Below, in pieces: positions 15,872 through 23,442 of a stretch of 64,000 bases of DNA. The notes beneath the pieces were generated by a model. That model had not been told where the DNA came from. It worked only from the letters and a program-made list of their open reading frames with translations, and made no database searches. How positions within the stretch are numbered: position 1 is the first letter of the stretch; each line of letters opens with the position of its first letter. Source of the stretch: RUG626 sp051866775 (GTDB taxonomy: Bacteria > Bacillota > Clostridia > Oscillospirales > Oscillospiraceae); the NCBI GenBank assembly GCA_051866775.1, contig JBJDXR010000033.1:1-64000 (forward strand), given 5' to 3'. The translations under genes were made by a program, and so were the position numbers.

Positions 15872-16588
15872 ATGAACTATCCGCTCAGCGAGAAATACAA
15901 CACACCAGAACTCATGGGGAAAATCATGGGGCCGAATCCTTTGAAACTGGAGGAAGAACTGCTGACCGGACACAAAATTCCCGCCGGTAGCGTGGTCTGT
16001 GACTTGGGCAGTGGACAGGGACTGACCAGCGTGTTTCTGTCCAGGGAATACGGTTTTACCGTCTATGCCGCGGACCTGTGGAGCGATTCGGAGGAGAACC
16101 GGCAGTTTTTCCGGGAGATGGGATTGTCCGAAGCGGAAATCATTCCGGTCAAAGCGGACGCAGCCGCTCTGCCCTTTGAAGCAGAGTTCTTTGATGCCGT
16201 TGTCAGTACGGATTCCTATAACTATTTTGGCCGTGACCCGGACTTTCTGGATCAGAAGCTGCTGCCCTTTCTCAAGAAAGGCGGATATGTCTACATCGCC
16301 ATCCCGGGCATGAAGCAGGACTGCCACGACCATTTACCTCCGGAATTGCTGCTGTCCTGGACGCCGGAGCAGCTGGACTATATGCATGATGCGGCATACT
16401 GGCGCGACATGGTCAGCCGGAGCCGGGCTGCCGAGGTGATTGAACTCAATGAGATGGAATCCAATGAAGAAGTCTGGGCGGACTGGCTCCGGCAGGAGAA
16501 TGAGTACGCTGTGGGCGACCGCAAATCCATGAAAGCCGGCGGAGGAAAGTATCTGAACTTTATCAAAATCGTGCTGAGGAAAAAATAA
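15872..16588 (+). CDS. class I SAM-dependent methyltransferase
   Basis: A 238-residue Rossmann methyltransferase with motif I VCDLGSGQG near residue 50, an acidic residue after strand 2 (YAADLW), DAAALPFEAEFFDAVVS for motifs II-III and GGYVYIAIPG after strand 5. The start ATG is 5 bases after the GTPase stop, behind AAGAAGAGG. Longer in-frame starts lie within the GTPase gene. It resembles small-molecule methyltransferases of the UbiE/YcgJ kind more than rRNA methylases, but the substrate cannot be read. It shares promoter, codon bias and presumably purpose with the TetR and RsgA-like genes upstream. Confidence 0.85.
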   Translation: MNYPLSEKYNTPELMGKIMGPNPLKLEEELLTGHKIPAGSVVCDLGSGQGLTSVFLSREYGFTVYAADLWSDSEENRQFFREMGLSEAEIIPVKADAAALPFEAEFFDAVVSTDSYNYFGRDPDFLDQKLLPFLKKGGYVYIAIPGMKQDCHDHLPPELLLSWTPEQLDYMHDAAYWRDMVSRSRAAEVIELNEMESNEEVWADWLRQENEYAVGDRKSMKAGGGKYLNFIKIVLRKK

Positions 16589-16641
16589 GAGTAAATGCGA
16601 AGGCCACCAATTTCCGAGCAAGACAAGCACATTGGGCATAC

Positions 16642-16685
16642 AAAAAATAAATCGACAGGCTTCTTATCGAAACCTGTCGATTTTT
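16642..16685. terminator. bidirectional terminator, methyltransferase operon / tRNA-Pro
   Basis: An 11-bp stem (16649-16659 with 16673-16683) has an A run on its left (16642-16647) and a T run on its right (16681-16685). It can end both the + strand operon and the - strand tRNA transcript. Confidence 0.85.
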
Positions 16686-16761
16686 GGTCGGAGTGGCGGG
16701 ATTCGAACCCGCGGCCTCTTGGTCCCGAACCAAGCGCGATACCAAGCTTCGCCACACCCCG
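16685..16761 (-). tRNA. tRNA-Pro (anticodon CGG)
   Basis: On the - strand a 77-base cloverleaf: acceptor CGGGGTG pairs with CACTCCG (one G-U), and the anticodon stem CTTGG/CCAAG closes the loop TTCGGGA, giving anticodon CGG. The T arm contains GGTTCGAATCC. The discriminator A and an encoded CCA (16685-16687) follow. Its 3' end faces the TetR-RsgA2-methyltransferase operon. No duplicate of the tRNA 3' end was found on the far side of that operon, and no integrase gene is present. Confidence 0.95.
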
Positions 16762-16778
16762 TTTTGTCGTGCTTGTAT

Positions 16779-16807
16779 ATTATAATTATCTAAACCGAGG
16801 TTGTCAA
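16779..16807 (-). promoter_or_regulatory. promoter of tRNA-Pro
   Basis: On the - strand TTGACA and TATAAT are separated by exactly 17 bases, ending 17 bases before the tRNA 5' end. Confidence 0.9.
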
Positions 16808-16934
16808 GAGAAATAATGGAATGATTTTTTATTAAGCTGTTTTAAACCTCCAGTGCCGTTATATAAGGAAAGCAAACAGAATATATTCTGTATATAGGTT
16901 TGTCTGTGATTTGTTGCATACGGAGGGATATTCG

Positions 16935-17903
16935 ATGGTTTATGAGGGCAGGAGCGTTTCAGCCGCACGAAAGCGTACAAAAAGTAAGAAGCTGCCGGGA
17001 AGAAAAATGGCCATAAAACTGACAATATGCCTTTGTACGCTTTTTACAACCGTCGTTTTTAAATTTGTTTTCCCAGAAGCGGCAGCCGGTGTAAGAGAAT
17101 CGGTTCTTGGACTCATTGGAGGAAATGTTAATTACACCGCTGCCGTTAGGACGTTGGGTGAGGCTTTCGGCGGAGAAAAAGGCTTTTTTGAAGCGATAGC
17201 CGAGGCGTTCTCGTATGCCTTCAAAATAGACTCTGAGGATGTACAGGTATCCATAGACAGCGATATCGATGAAACTGAGCTTTATTTTAACGGTCCTGAA
17301 CCGGAAAACAAGATTTCTGATGAAGAAGATACAGTGACCGGAACAGCAGATGAACCCCAGGAGAGCACGTATGATATGGAGGATACAGATACATTAACAG
17401 CTACATCAGATGACACAGGCACCGATGATTCAAGTACACTTAATGGCAGTCAAACGGCGTTTTCTGATATTGAACCGCCTGAGAATACCTCCTACGAAAA
17501 GCTCGAACTCCCAGTATCAGGGACAGCCCCTGTATCCGGAACGGTAACCTCCAGCTTTGGATACCGTGAGCATCCTTCAGACGGACAGGTGAGATTTCAC
17601 TATGGGATCGACATAGGCGCTGAAAAGGGGAGTTCTGTTAATACTTTTGCACCCGGAACTGTTGCATCAGTTGGTGACAGCACAAGCTACGGATTATATG
17701 TAATAGTTGAACACGAAGAGGGGCTAAGAACTTTATACGCACATCTCGATTCCGTTTCAGTAAGAGAAGGGCAGCAATTATCAGAAGGGGAATCTGTTGG
17801 CCTGGCAGGTGAAACCGGAAACGCCACAGATGTGTGCCTGCACTTTGAGATAATAATGGATGGGACTTACGTTAATCCGGAGTATTATATACTATGCGAA
17901 TAA
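16935..17903 (+). CDS. M23 peptidase-domain protein, SpoIVFA-like
   Basis: A 322-residue protein with a basic cytoplasmic N-terminus, one membrane span (about 26-46), a long acidic Ser/Thr-rich linker and a C-terminal M23 domain (about 195-320). The zinc ligands His222 and Asp226 (HYGID) and His303 are present, as is His270 in YAHLD. The first His of the usual HxH pair is Cys301 (CLHFE), so peptidase activity may be lost or altered. It overlaps a SpoIVFB-like protease gene by 10 bases. By analogy it may be the SpoIVFA-like membrane partner that holds that protease during sporulation. ATG at 16935 follows CGGAGGG. Confidence 0.8.
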   Translation: MVYEGRSVSAARKRTKSKKLPGRKMAIKLTICLCTLFTTVVFKFVFPEAAAGVRESVLGLIGGNVNYTAAVRTLGEAFGGEKGFFEAIAEAFSYAFKIDSEDVQVSIDSDIDETELYFNGPEPENKISDEEDTVTGTADEPQESTYDMEDTDTLTATSDDTGTDDSSTLNGSQTAFSDIEPPENTSYEKLELPVSGTAPVSGTVTSSFGYREHPSDGQVRFHYGIDIGAEKGSSVNTFAPGTVASVGDSTSYGLYVIVEHEEGLRTLYAHLDSVSVREGQQLSEGESVGLAGETGNATDVCLHFEIIMDGTYVNPEYYILCE

Positions 17904-18505
17904 GAAATTGCACCATAAGAATTAACCCTGGCTTTATACTAACGCTCAGCTGCACGATTTTCCTAGTTGGGTTTCAAAATACGATACTTGTGCTTGTCGC
18001 GGTGCTCCTACACGAATTGGGGCACATTGCGGCAATATATGCCTTTGGCGGCGGTATAACCTCTATTACAGCAGGTGCGGCTGGACTGGAGATTGGCTAT
18101 GCCGGCAGATTCTCTTATAGAGCAGATGTAATCGCTGCGCTTTCAGGACCTGCCGCAAGTCTGCTGGCTGCAGTCGCTTTTTCATATATGGGGTGCTTTT
18201 TTAAATTGGAACAGCTGCTTCTGTTTTCCGGTATTAATTTAATATACTGCCTGTTTAACCTTATACCTGCGGGTGCGGCAGACGGCGGACGAGCAGTATT
18301 TGCAGTGACCGCGGCACTTTTTGGGCCATTTACCGCTGAAAAAACAAGCTATGTCTTAGATGTCCTGTGCTTTTTTACTGTTCTTGCAGCCGGAATTTAC
18401 GTTTTTGCCAAAAGCGGCGGAAATCTGACATTAATCCTTTGTGCAATATTACTCGCAGAAGTTAGTTGCAAAAGACTTAAAAATAGTGTAAAATTCCTTA
18501 CATAA
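17894..18505 (+). CDS. site-2 metalloprotease, SpoIVFB-like
   Basis: A 203-residue intramembrane M50 protease with about six hydrophobic segments, the zinc motif HELGH (His40, Glu41, His44) and the second-ligand region NLIPAGAADGGRAV. In sporulating Firmicutes the relative SpoIVFB cleaves pro-sigma-K in the mother-cell membrane. The neighbouring M23 protein and the short size support this role, but pro-sigma-K is not in the window. The last ligand region reads AADGG rather than the commoner LDGG. The gene overlaps the M23 gene. Confidence 0.85.
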   Translation: MRIRNCTIRINPGFILTLSCTIFLVGFQNTILVLVAVLLHELGHIAAIYAFGGGITSITAGAAGLEIGYAGRFSYRADVIAALSGPAASLLAAVAFSYMGCFFKLEQLLLFSGINLIYCLFNLIPAGAADGGRAVFAVTAALFGPFTAEKTSYVLDVLCFFTVLAAGIYVFAKSGGNLTLILCAILLAEVSCKRLKNSVKFLT

Positions 18506-18586
18506 TGTCCTAAAAACAAATACATTTTATTTTTGAATGTTTTTGTCCGGTCATAAAATTTCTTTGATTTGGACGGTATCGATATT

Positions 18587-20422
18587 ATGACGCCTGAACT
18601 TGAACGGATACTTCAAAGGGTTCAGAAGCCCGCCAGATATACCGGCGGAGAGTACAATCAGATAGTTAAGGATAAGTCAGAGGTTGACATACGTTTCGCT
18701 TTCTGTTTTCCGGATACCTATGAAATAGGGATGTCAAACCTTGGCCTGCACATCCTCTATGGAGCACTGAACGCCGAACCTGGGCTTTGGTGCGAGCGTG
18801 TATTTGCCCCTTGGGGAGATATGGAAGATGAGATGCGCGCCGCCGGTATGCCTCTTTATGCTCTTGAAAGCGGAGACGCAATTAAGGATTTTGATGTTAT
18901 AGCCTTTTCCCTCGGCTACGAGATGGCTTATACTAACGTCTTGAATATGCTGGATCTCGCCGGCCTGCCGGTGCGCTCTGCTGACAGGGATAGCTTGACG
19001 CCGCTGGTTTTTGCCGGAGGGACTTCATGTATAAATCCGGAGCCAATGGCTCCTTTTATCGATCTCTTTGCCATTGGCGAGGGTGAGGAGCTTGATTTGG
19101 ATATCGTGCGTCTCCTTAAAAAGGCCAAAGCCGGGGGATGGACAAAAACGCAATTCCTGTCTGAGGCTGCTAAAATCCCCGGAGTTTATGTCCCATCGCT
19201 TTATGATTTTGAATATAACGACGACGGAACCGTAAAATGCCGCAATGCGCTTCCTGGTGCGCCCGATAAGGTCACAAAGCGCATAATTGAAGATCTTGAT
19301 GACACCTTTTTCCCAAGTAAGACTATAGTACCATCTACCGAGATCGTGCATGACCGTGTTGTTCTTGAGCTTTTCCGAGGCTGTGTACGCGGGTGCCGGT
19401 TCTGCCAGGCGGGCTATGCTTACCGTCCTGTTAGGCGCCGCAGTACAGATTTTTTGCTTGAAAAGGCCAGGGAGGCTCTTGCCGATTCCGGGTATGAGGA
19501 GATAACGCTTTCATCCCTCTCGACAAGTGATTTTAAGGGGCTTGGCGAGCTTTGCGACGGCCTTCTTGAGTGGTGTGAGCCGCGAAAAATAAGTCTGTCG
19601 CTTCCGTCTCTCAGGGCGGATAATTTCTCAATGGGTCTTATGGAGCGGGTTCAAAAGGTCAGAAAGACCGGCCTAACCTTTGCGCCTGAGGCGGGGAGCC
19701 AGCGCCTGCGTGATGTTATAAACAAGAATGTTCGCGAAGAGGATCTTCTAAGATCCTGCAGGTTTGCCTTTGAGGGCGGCTGGAACAGTCTTAAGCTCTA
19801 TTTTATGCTTGGCCTACCTACAGAGACAGATGAAGATGTGCTTGCTATTTCTGATCTTGCAAATAAAGTTCTGAATACATGGAAACAATATGCTAAGAAC
19901 AAGAGCCGTGGTGTTAAGATCACTGTCAGCACCTCCTGCTTTGTACCCAAGCCCCATACACCATTTCAGTGGGAGCCTCAGGTTGATATTGAGGAATATA
20001 ACCGCAGGGTCAAGCTGCTTCGTGACAATATGCGCTCTAAGGCCATAAGTTATAATTGGCATGAGGCAGATGTGGGCTTGGTTGAGGCGGCCCTGTCACG
20101 GGGCGACAGGCGTGTTGGCGATGCCATTGAGGCGGTCTGGCGTGACGGTGGTAAGCTTGACTCCTGGAGCGAGTATTTTTCCTTCGACAGGTGGATGGAC
20201 GCTTTTTCAAAATGCGGGTTGAGCATGGAATTCTATGCCTGCCGCAAAAGGGAAAACGGTGAGCCTCTCCCATGGGATATAATTGATCTTGGAGTTGATA
20301 AGTCCTTTCTGATAAGGGAGCGTGCGGCGGCGTATGAAGGCCGCATTACACCCGACTGCCGGGTTAAATGCACCGGCTGCGGAGCTGTACGTCTTCTCGA
20401 GAGGAGGGGCTGCGATGAGTAG
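18587..20422 (+). CDS. TIGR03960-type radical SAM protein
   Basis: A 611-residue protein with an N-terminal B12-binding-like domain and a radical SAM core whose cluster motif is CVRGCRFC (Cys266, Cys270, Cys273). The opening LERILQRVQKPARYTGGEYN is characteristic of this clostridial family. The ATG at 18587 is preferred to a TTG at 18569 on family length, although the ribosome-binding site is weak for both. Its stop overlaps the next gene, a DUF2344 protein, by 8 bases; the two families are usually neighbours or fused, implying a joint reaction. The substrate is unknown, with RNA modification often suggested. Confidence 0.9.
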   Translation: MTPELERILQRVQKPARYTGGEYNQIVKDKSEVDIRFAFCFPDTYEIGMSNLGLHILYGALNAEPGLWCERVFAPWGDMEDEMRAAGMPLYALESGDAIKDFDVIAFSLGYEMAYTNVLNMLDLAGLPVRSADRDSLTPLVFAGGTSCINPEPMAPFIDLFAIGEGEELDLDIVRLLKKAKAGGWTKTQFLSEAAKIPGVYVPSLYDFEYNDDGTVKCRNALPGAPDKVTKRIIEDLDDTFFPSKTIVPSTEIVHDRVVLELFRGCVRGCRFCQAGYAYRPVRRRSTDFLLEKAREALADSGYEEITLSSLSTSDFKGLGELCDGLLEWCEPRKISLSLPSLRADNFSMGLMERVQKVRKTGLTFAPEAGSQRLRDVINKNVREEDLLRSCRFAFEGGWNSLKLYFMLGLPTETDEDVLAISDLANKVLNTWKQYAKNKSRGVKITVSTSCFVPKPHTPFQWEPQVDIEEYNRRVKLLRDNMRSKAISYNWHEADVGLVEAALSRGDRRVGDAIEAVWRDGGKLDSWSEYFSFDRWMDAFSKCGLSMEFYACRKRENGEPLPWDIIDLGVDKSFLIRERAAAYEGRITPDCRVKCTGCGAVRLLERRGCDE

Positions 20423-21068
20423 GATACTCTTTAAAAAAGAGGGCCGGGCTAAATATATATCCCACCTTGACCTTATGCGGACAATGCAGAGATCTTATTT
20501 GAGGGCGGGACTTGCCATAAAGCATACCTCCGGTTTTAATCCGCATCCATATATGGCCTTTGCACTTCCGCTGTCCGTAGGGACAGAGAGCCTGTGTGAG
20601 CTTATGGATTTTGAGCTGGTGGATGACACACAGCTTACAGATATTCCGGCGCTGCTGAATCAAAACCTTCCCGAAGAGATAACCGTGCTAAGCGCATATG
20701 ATTCTGATACGAAATTTAAAGATATTAAATGGCTTGACACTCAGTGCCGGCTGGTTTACGATAGCATGGAAAGCGCTTTTGTTGCAGAAAAGCTGAGAAA
20801 ATTCTTTTCTTTAAATAGTATAGTTATTGAGAAACGCTCAAAGAAGGGGATTGCTTCAGTCGATATAGTCCCAATGATTCATCAGCTTGATGTTTCTGCA
20901 GCAGCTGACGCTGTAATAATAACTGCCAGGATATCCGCTCAGGAGCCTTCACTTTCTCCTTCACAGTTGGTCTCTGCAATAGAGCAGCAGCTTCCGGAGC
21001 TGAAGCCCGATTTTGTCGGGCTGAAACGTATTGAGGTGTTTAACAAAGATCATATGGTCTTCAGGTAG
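20415..21068 (+). CDS. DUF2344 / TIGR03936 family protein
   Basis: A 217-residue protein of the family that accompanies TIGR03960 radical SAM proteins. The conserved opening is ILFKKEGRAKYISHLDLMR, followed by SGFNPHPYMAFALPLSVG. The start at 20415 has the strong site GAGGAGGGG within the end of the upstream gene, and the 8-base overlap suggests coupled translation. The family is treated as an accessory to the radical SAM enzyme; no catalytic function is established. Confidence 0.88.
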   Translation: MSRILFKKEGRAKYISHLDLMRTMQRSYLRAGLAIKHTSGFNPHPYMAFALPLSVGTESLCELMDFELVDDTQLTDIPALLNQNLPEEITVLSAYDSDTKFKDIKWLDTQCRLVYDSMESAFVAEKLRKFFSLNSIVIEKRSKKGIASVDIVPMIHQLDVSAAADAVIITARISAQEPSLSPSQLVSAIEQQLPELKPDFVGLKRIEVFNKDHMVFR

Positions 21069-21097
21069 ATACAGAAGAGTATAGGAGGCAAATAGCA

Positions 21098-22078
21098 ATG
21101 GAACCAAAAGTACACAGGATAGGAGTCCTAACCTCCGGCGGCGACGCGCCGGGCATGAACGCCGCCATAAGGGCGGTCGTCCGCACATCCCATTCACTTG
21201 GTATAGAGTGCATCGGTATTAAGAGAGGCTATCACGGTCTTATAACCGGTGATATGGAGCCTATGACGCCTGCAGAGGTTTCCGGTATTACCAGCCTCGG
21301 CGGAACGATCATCTACACTGCAAGAAGCAAGGAGTTCCAGACCCCGGAGGGGCTTAAGCGTGCCGCAGACAACTGCCGTTTCCGTGGGATAGACGGAATA
21401 GTCGCCATAGGCGGAGACGGAACCTTCCGCGGAGCCGGCGAACTTTCTGAATATGGCGTTGCAGTTGTCGGCATCCCCGCGACCATTGATAACGACATAG
21501 CCTGTACCAGCTATACCATCGGCTATGACACCGCCTGCAATACAGCTATAGATTTAGTTGATAAGCTGAACGACACTATGAAATCCCATGAGCGCTGCTC
21601 TGTTGTTGAGGTCATGGGTCACAGGGCAGGACATCTTGCCCTTAATGTTGCCGTCGCTGTCGGCGCTACGGCAGTTCTCGTACCGGAAAAACCGATAGAT
21701 TACACCGAGGATATTGTAAAGCCGATCCGAGAAGGAAGGCTTCGCGGCCGTACAAACTTCAATATTATTGTTGCTGAGGGGGCTATTCCGGCTAACGATG
21801 TGGCGGATGTCGTACGTCAGGAGACCGGAATGGAGACACGCGTCACCGTCCTTGGCCATGTCCAGCGCGGCGGGCGTCCTCTTGTTCGAGACCGTGTTAT
21901 TGCTTCACGCATGGGATATGAGGCTGTGAAGATACTTGCCGAGGGCGGAACAAACAGGGTCGTATGCTTTGACGGAAAAGATTATTCAGATATTGATATT
22001 GCCGAGGCTCTTAATATGAAGAAGGGGCTTGATGAGGCGGTTTACTCACTGCTTGAATCCCTCCACAGCGGCGCTTGA
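21098..22078 (+). CDS. pfkA: ATP-dependent 6-phosphofructokinase PfkA
   Basis: Phosphorylates fructose-6-phosphate to fructose-1,6-bisphosphate, the committed step of glycolysis. The 326-residue protein has LTSGGDAPGMN for the ATP site, GGDG at 105-108 and the catalytic PATIDND (Asp131). Glycine at the end of GGDG indicates the ATP-dependent rather than the pyrophosphate-dependent type. The gene follows DUF2344 by 29 bases behind GGAGG and is closed by a clear terminator. Confidence 0.95.
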   Translation: MEPKVHRIGVLTSGGDAPGMNAAIRAVVRTSHSLGIECIGIKRGYHGLITGDMEPMTPAEVSGITSLGGTIIYTARSKEFQTPEGLKRAADNCRFRGIDGIVAIGGDGTFRGAGELSEYGVAVVGIPATIDNDIACTSYTIGYDTACNTAIDLVDKLNDTMKSHERCSVVEVMGHRAGHLALNVAVAVGATAVLVPEKPIDYTEDIVKPIREGRLRGRTNFNIIVAEGAIPANDVADVVRQETGMETRVTVLGHVQRGGRPLVRDRVIASRMGYEAVKILAEGGTNRVVCFDGKDYSDIDIAEALNMKKGLDEAVYSLLESLHSGA

Positions 22079-22109
22079 TATAATCCTTTCTCAATTCATT
22101 AAAAACTTT

Positions 22110-22144
22110 CATCCTACAGACTTATAGCCTGTAGGATGATTTTT
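22110..22144 (+). terminator. intrinsic terminator after pfkA
   Basis: 10-bp stem (22110-22119 with 22129-22138), loop of 9, then ATTTTT. Confidence 0.88.
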
Positions 22145-22176
22145 GCAAAAATACGGCTTCTGTATGTAAAAAAGTC

Positions 22177-22205
22177 TTGCATTTCCCAAAATATTGTGGT
22201 ATCAT
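22177..22205 (+). promoter_or_regulatory. promoter of the rplS operon
   Basis: TTGCAT (22177-22182) and TATCAT (22200-22205) are separated by 17 bases, 95 bases ahead of the rplS start. Confidence 0.75.
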
Positions 22206-22212
22206 ATCAAAG

Positions 22213-22299
22213 CTTTCGCGGGATCATATTCCGCTATCGGGGCGGTCCGCTGTCGCCTGGCTGCGGCAAGAACGCCTGCAATGAAGGGAGGATTGCAAA
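22213..22299 (+). promoter_or_regulatory. structured rplS leader, candidate L19 autoregulatory element
   Basis: The leader can form a 6-bp hairpin (22218-22223 with 22229-22234) and a GC-rich pairing GGCG/CGCC (22241-22244 with 22254-22257). Just before the start codon, a 6-bp hairpin TGCAAT/ATTGCA (22277-22282 with 22292-22297) has the ribosome-binding site GGGAGG in its 9-base loop. Leaders bound by L19 are known in Bacilli; equivalence here is inferred from position and structure only. Confidence 0.5.
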
Positions 22300-22641
22300 A
22301 TGAATTTAGTTGATACTCTTACTCAGCAGTACATGAAGCCGGAGCTTCCTCCGATGAATGTCGGTGATACCGTCCGCGTTACCGTCCGTGTAAAGGAAGG
22401 CAACCGTGAGAGGACGCAGGCTTTTGAAGGTACTATTATTGCAAAGAAGCACGGCGGCATCAATGAGACCATCACTGTACGCCGTATTTCGTACAACGTG
22501 GGTTGTGAGAAGGTTTTCCCTGTCCATTCTCCCACGATCGTCTCTGTCGAAACTGTCAGACGCGGTAAGGTCAGAAGAGCAAAGCTCTATTATCTCCGTG
22601 ACAGAGTCGGTAAAAACGCAAAGGTCAAAGAGAGAATATAA
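22300..22641 (+). CDS. rplS: 50S ribosomal protein L19
   Basis: Component of the 50S subunit at the interface with 30S. The 113-residue protein has family features throughout: VGDTVRVTVRVKEGNRER, FEGTIIAKK, ETITVRRISYNVGCEKVF and RRGKVRRAKLYYLRD. It is preceded by its own promoter and structured leader and is followed directly by a strong terminator. Readthrough or a second promoter would therefore be needed to express lepB and rbgA downstream. Confidence 0.98.
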   Translation: MNLVDTLTQQYMKPELPPMNVGDTVRVTVRVKEGNRERTQAFEGTIIAKKHGGINETITVRRISYNVGCEKVFPVHSPTIVSVETVRRGKVRRAKLYYLRDRVGKNAKVKERI

Positions 22642-22669
22642 AAAAAAGGGGCTTTCGCCCCTTTTTTTT
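22642..22669 (+). terminator. intrinsic terminator after rplS
   Basis: GGGGC/GCCCC stem (22648-22652 with 22657-22661) with a TTTC loop, extended by A/T pairs and followed by eight T. It starts immediately after the stop codon. Confidence 0.92.
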
Positions 22670-22916
22670 ATTTGTTTTTTTGTGTATAATCAAGTGTACA
22701 GTTGTAATCTGTGTGCAAGATACAGACAAAGTGTAATATGGATATTGTGCCAAGGCAAAATACTGAAAGGCGGCGGAGCTTACGCAAGAGGATTATTTTT
22801 TCGATTTTGAAACCAGCGGTGCTGAACCAGAGGAGAAGCAGCCTTCCGCTGGTAACGGCTCAGGAGAGATCAGCTCCGGTGACAAATCAGGCGGAAAGCT
22901 TGAACTGTACGATTGG

Positions 22917-23441
22917 GTGCAGTGTATAGTTGCCGCACTTGTTATAGGAATTTTATTTTTTATGTTTGTGGCGCGTGTCGTTAATGTGGAAGGTTCTTCG
23001 ATGTTTCCAACGCTCCATAACAGCGATAAAATAATAACTTCAAATCTATTTTATAAACCGAAAGCCGGCGACGTTGTTGTTGTCCAGACAGATACCTATG
23101 GCTCGGATCCCTTAGTTAAGCGTATCATCGCTACCGCAGGGCAGACTGTAGATATAGATTTTGACGCCGGTATCGTATATGTTGACGGCGAGGCACTGGA
23201 TGAGCCGTATACAAATTCACTTACGCTGGTACAGGAGGACTTTACCGGTCCCGTAACCGTACCTGAAGGCTGTCTTTTCCTGATGGGTGATAACCGAAAT
23301 TATTCAACAGACAGCCGCTCGAACATGGTGGGTATGGTTGACGAGCGGTGCGTGATCGGCAAGGTATACTTAATTATAATCCCCAGTGCTAATGAGGACG
23401 GCTCGCGCGACTGGGGCAGGATAGGGAGTATTTACAACTGA
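22917..23441 (+). CDS. lepB: signal peptidase I
   Basis: Membrane-bound serine protease that removes signal peptides from exported proteins. It has one N-terminal span (about residues 3-22), the catalytic Ser28 in EGSSMFPTL, general base Lys68 in PLVKRII and the box MGDNRNYSTDSR. The GTG at 22917 is the first standard start codon in frame, but it lacks a ribosome-binding site and falls right at the membrane span. The frame is open and coding-like back to 22767 (LTQEDYFFDFETSG and an acidic Gly/Ser linker), so the true start is probably near 22779-22782, where only CTT and ACG occur. Confidence 0.88.
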   Translation: MQCIVAALVIGILFFMFVARVVNVEGSSMFPTLHNSDKIITSNLFYKPKAGDVVVVQTDTYGSDPLVKRIIATAGQTVDIDFDAGIVYVDGEALDEPYTNSLTLVQEDFTGPVTVPEGCLFLMGDNRNYSTDSRSNMVGMVDERCVIGKVYLIIIPSANEDGSRDWGRIGSIYN

Positions 23442-23442
23442 C

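Noticed and set aside
13483..16688. Integrative element bounded by a duplicated tRNA-Pro 3' end
   Set aside because: No second copy of the tRNA 3' segment was found on the left side and there is no integrase, so only proximity to the tRNA remains.
22711..22929. A + strand frame (MDIVPRQNTE...) across the proposed lepB N-terminus
   Set aside because: It is rich in Arg/Ser and lacks a ribosome-binding site, whereas the lepB frame over the same bases is coding-like and runs directly into the signal peptidase domain.
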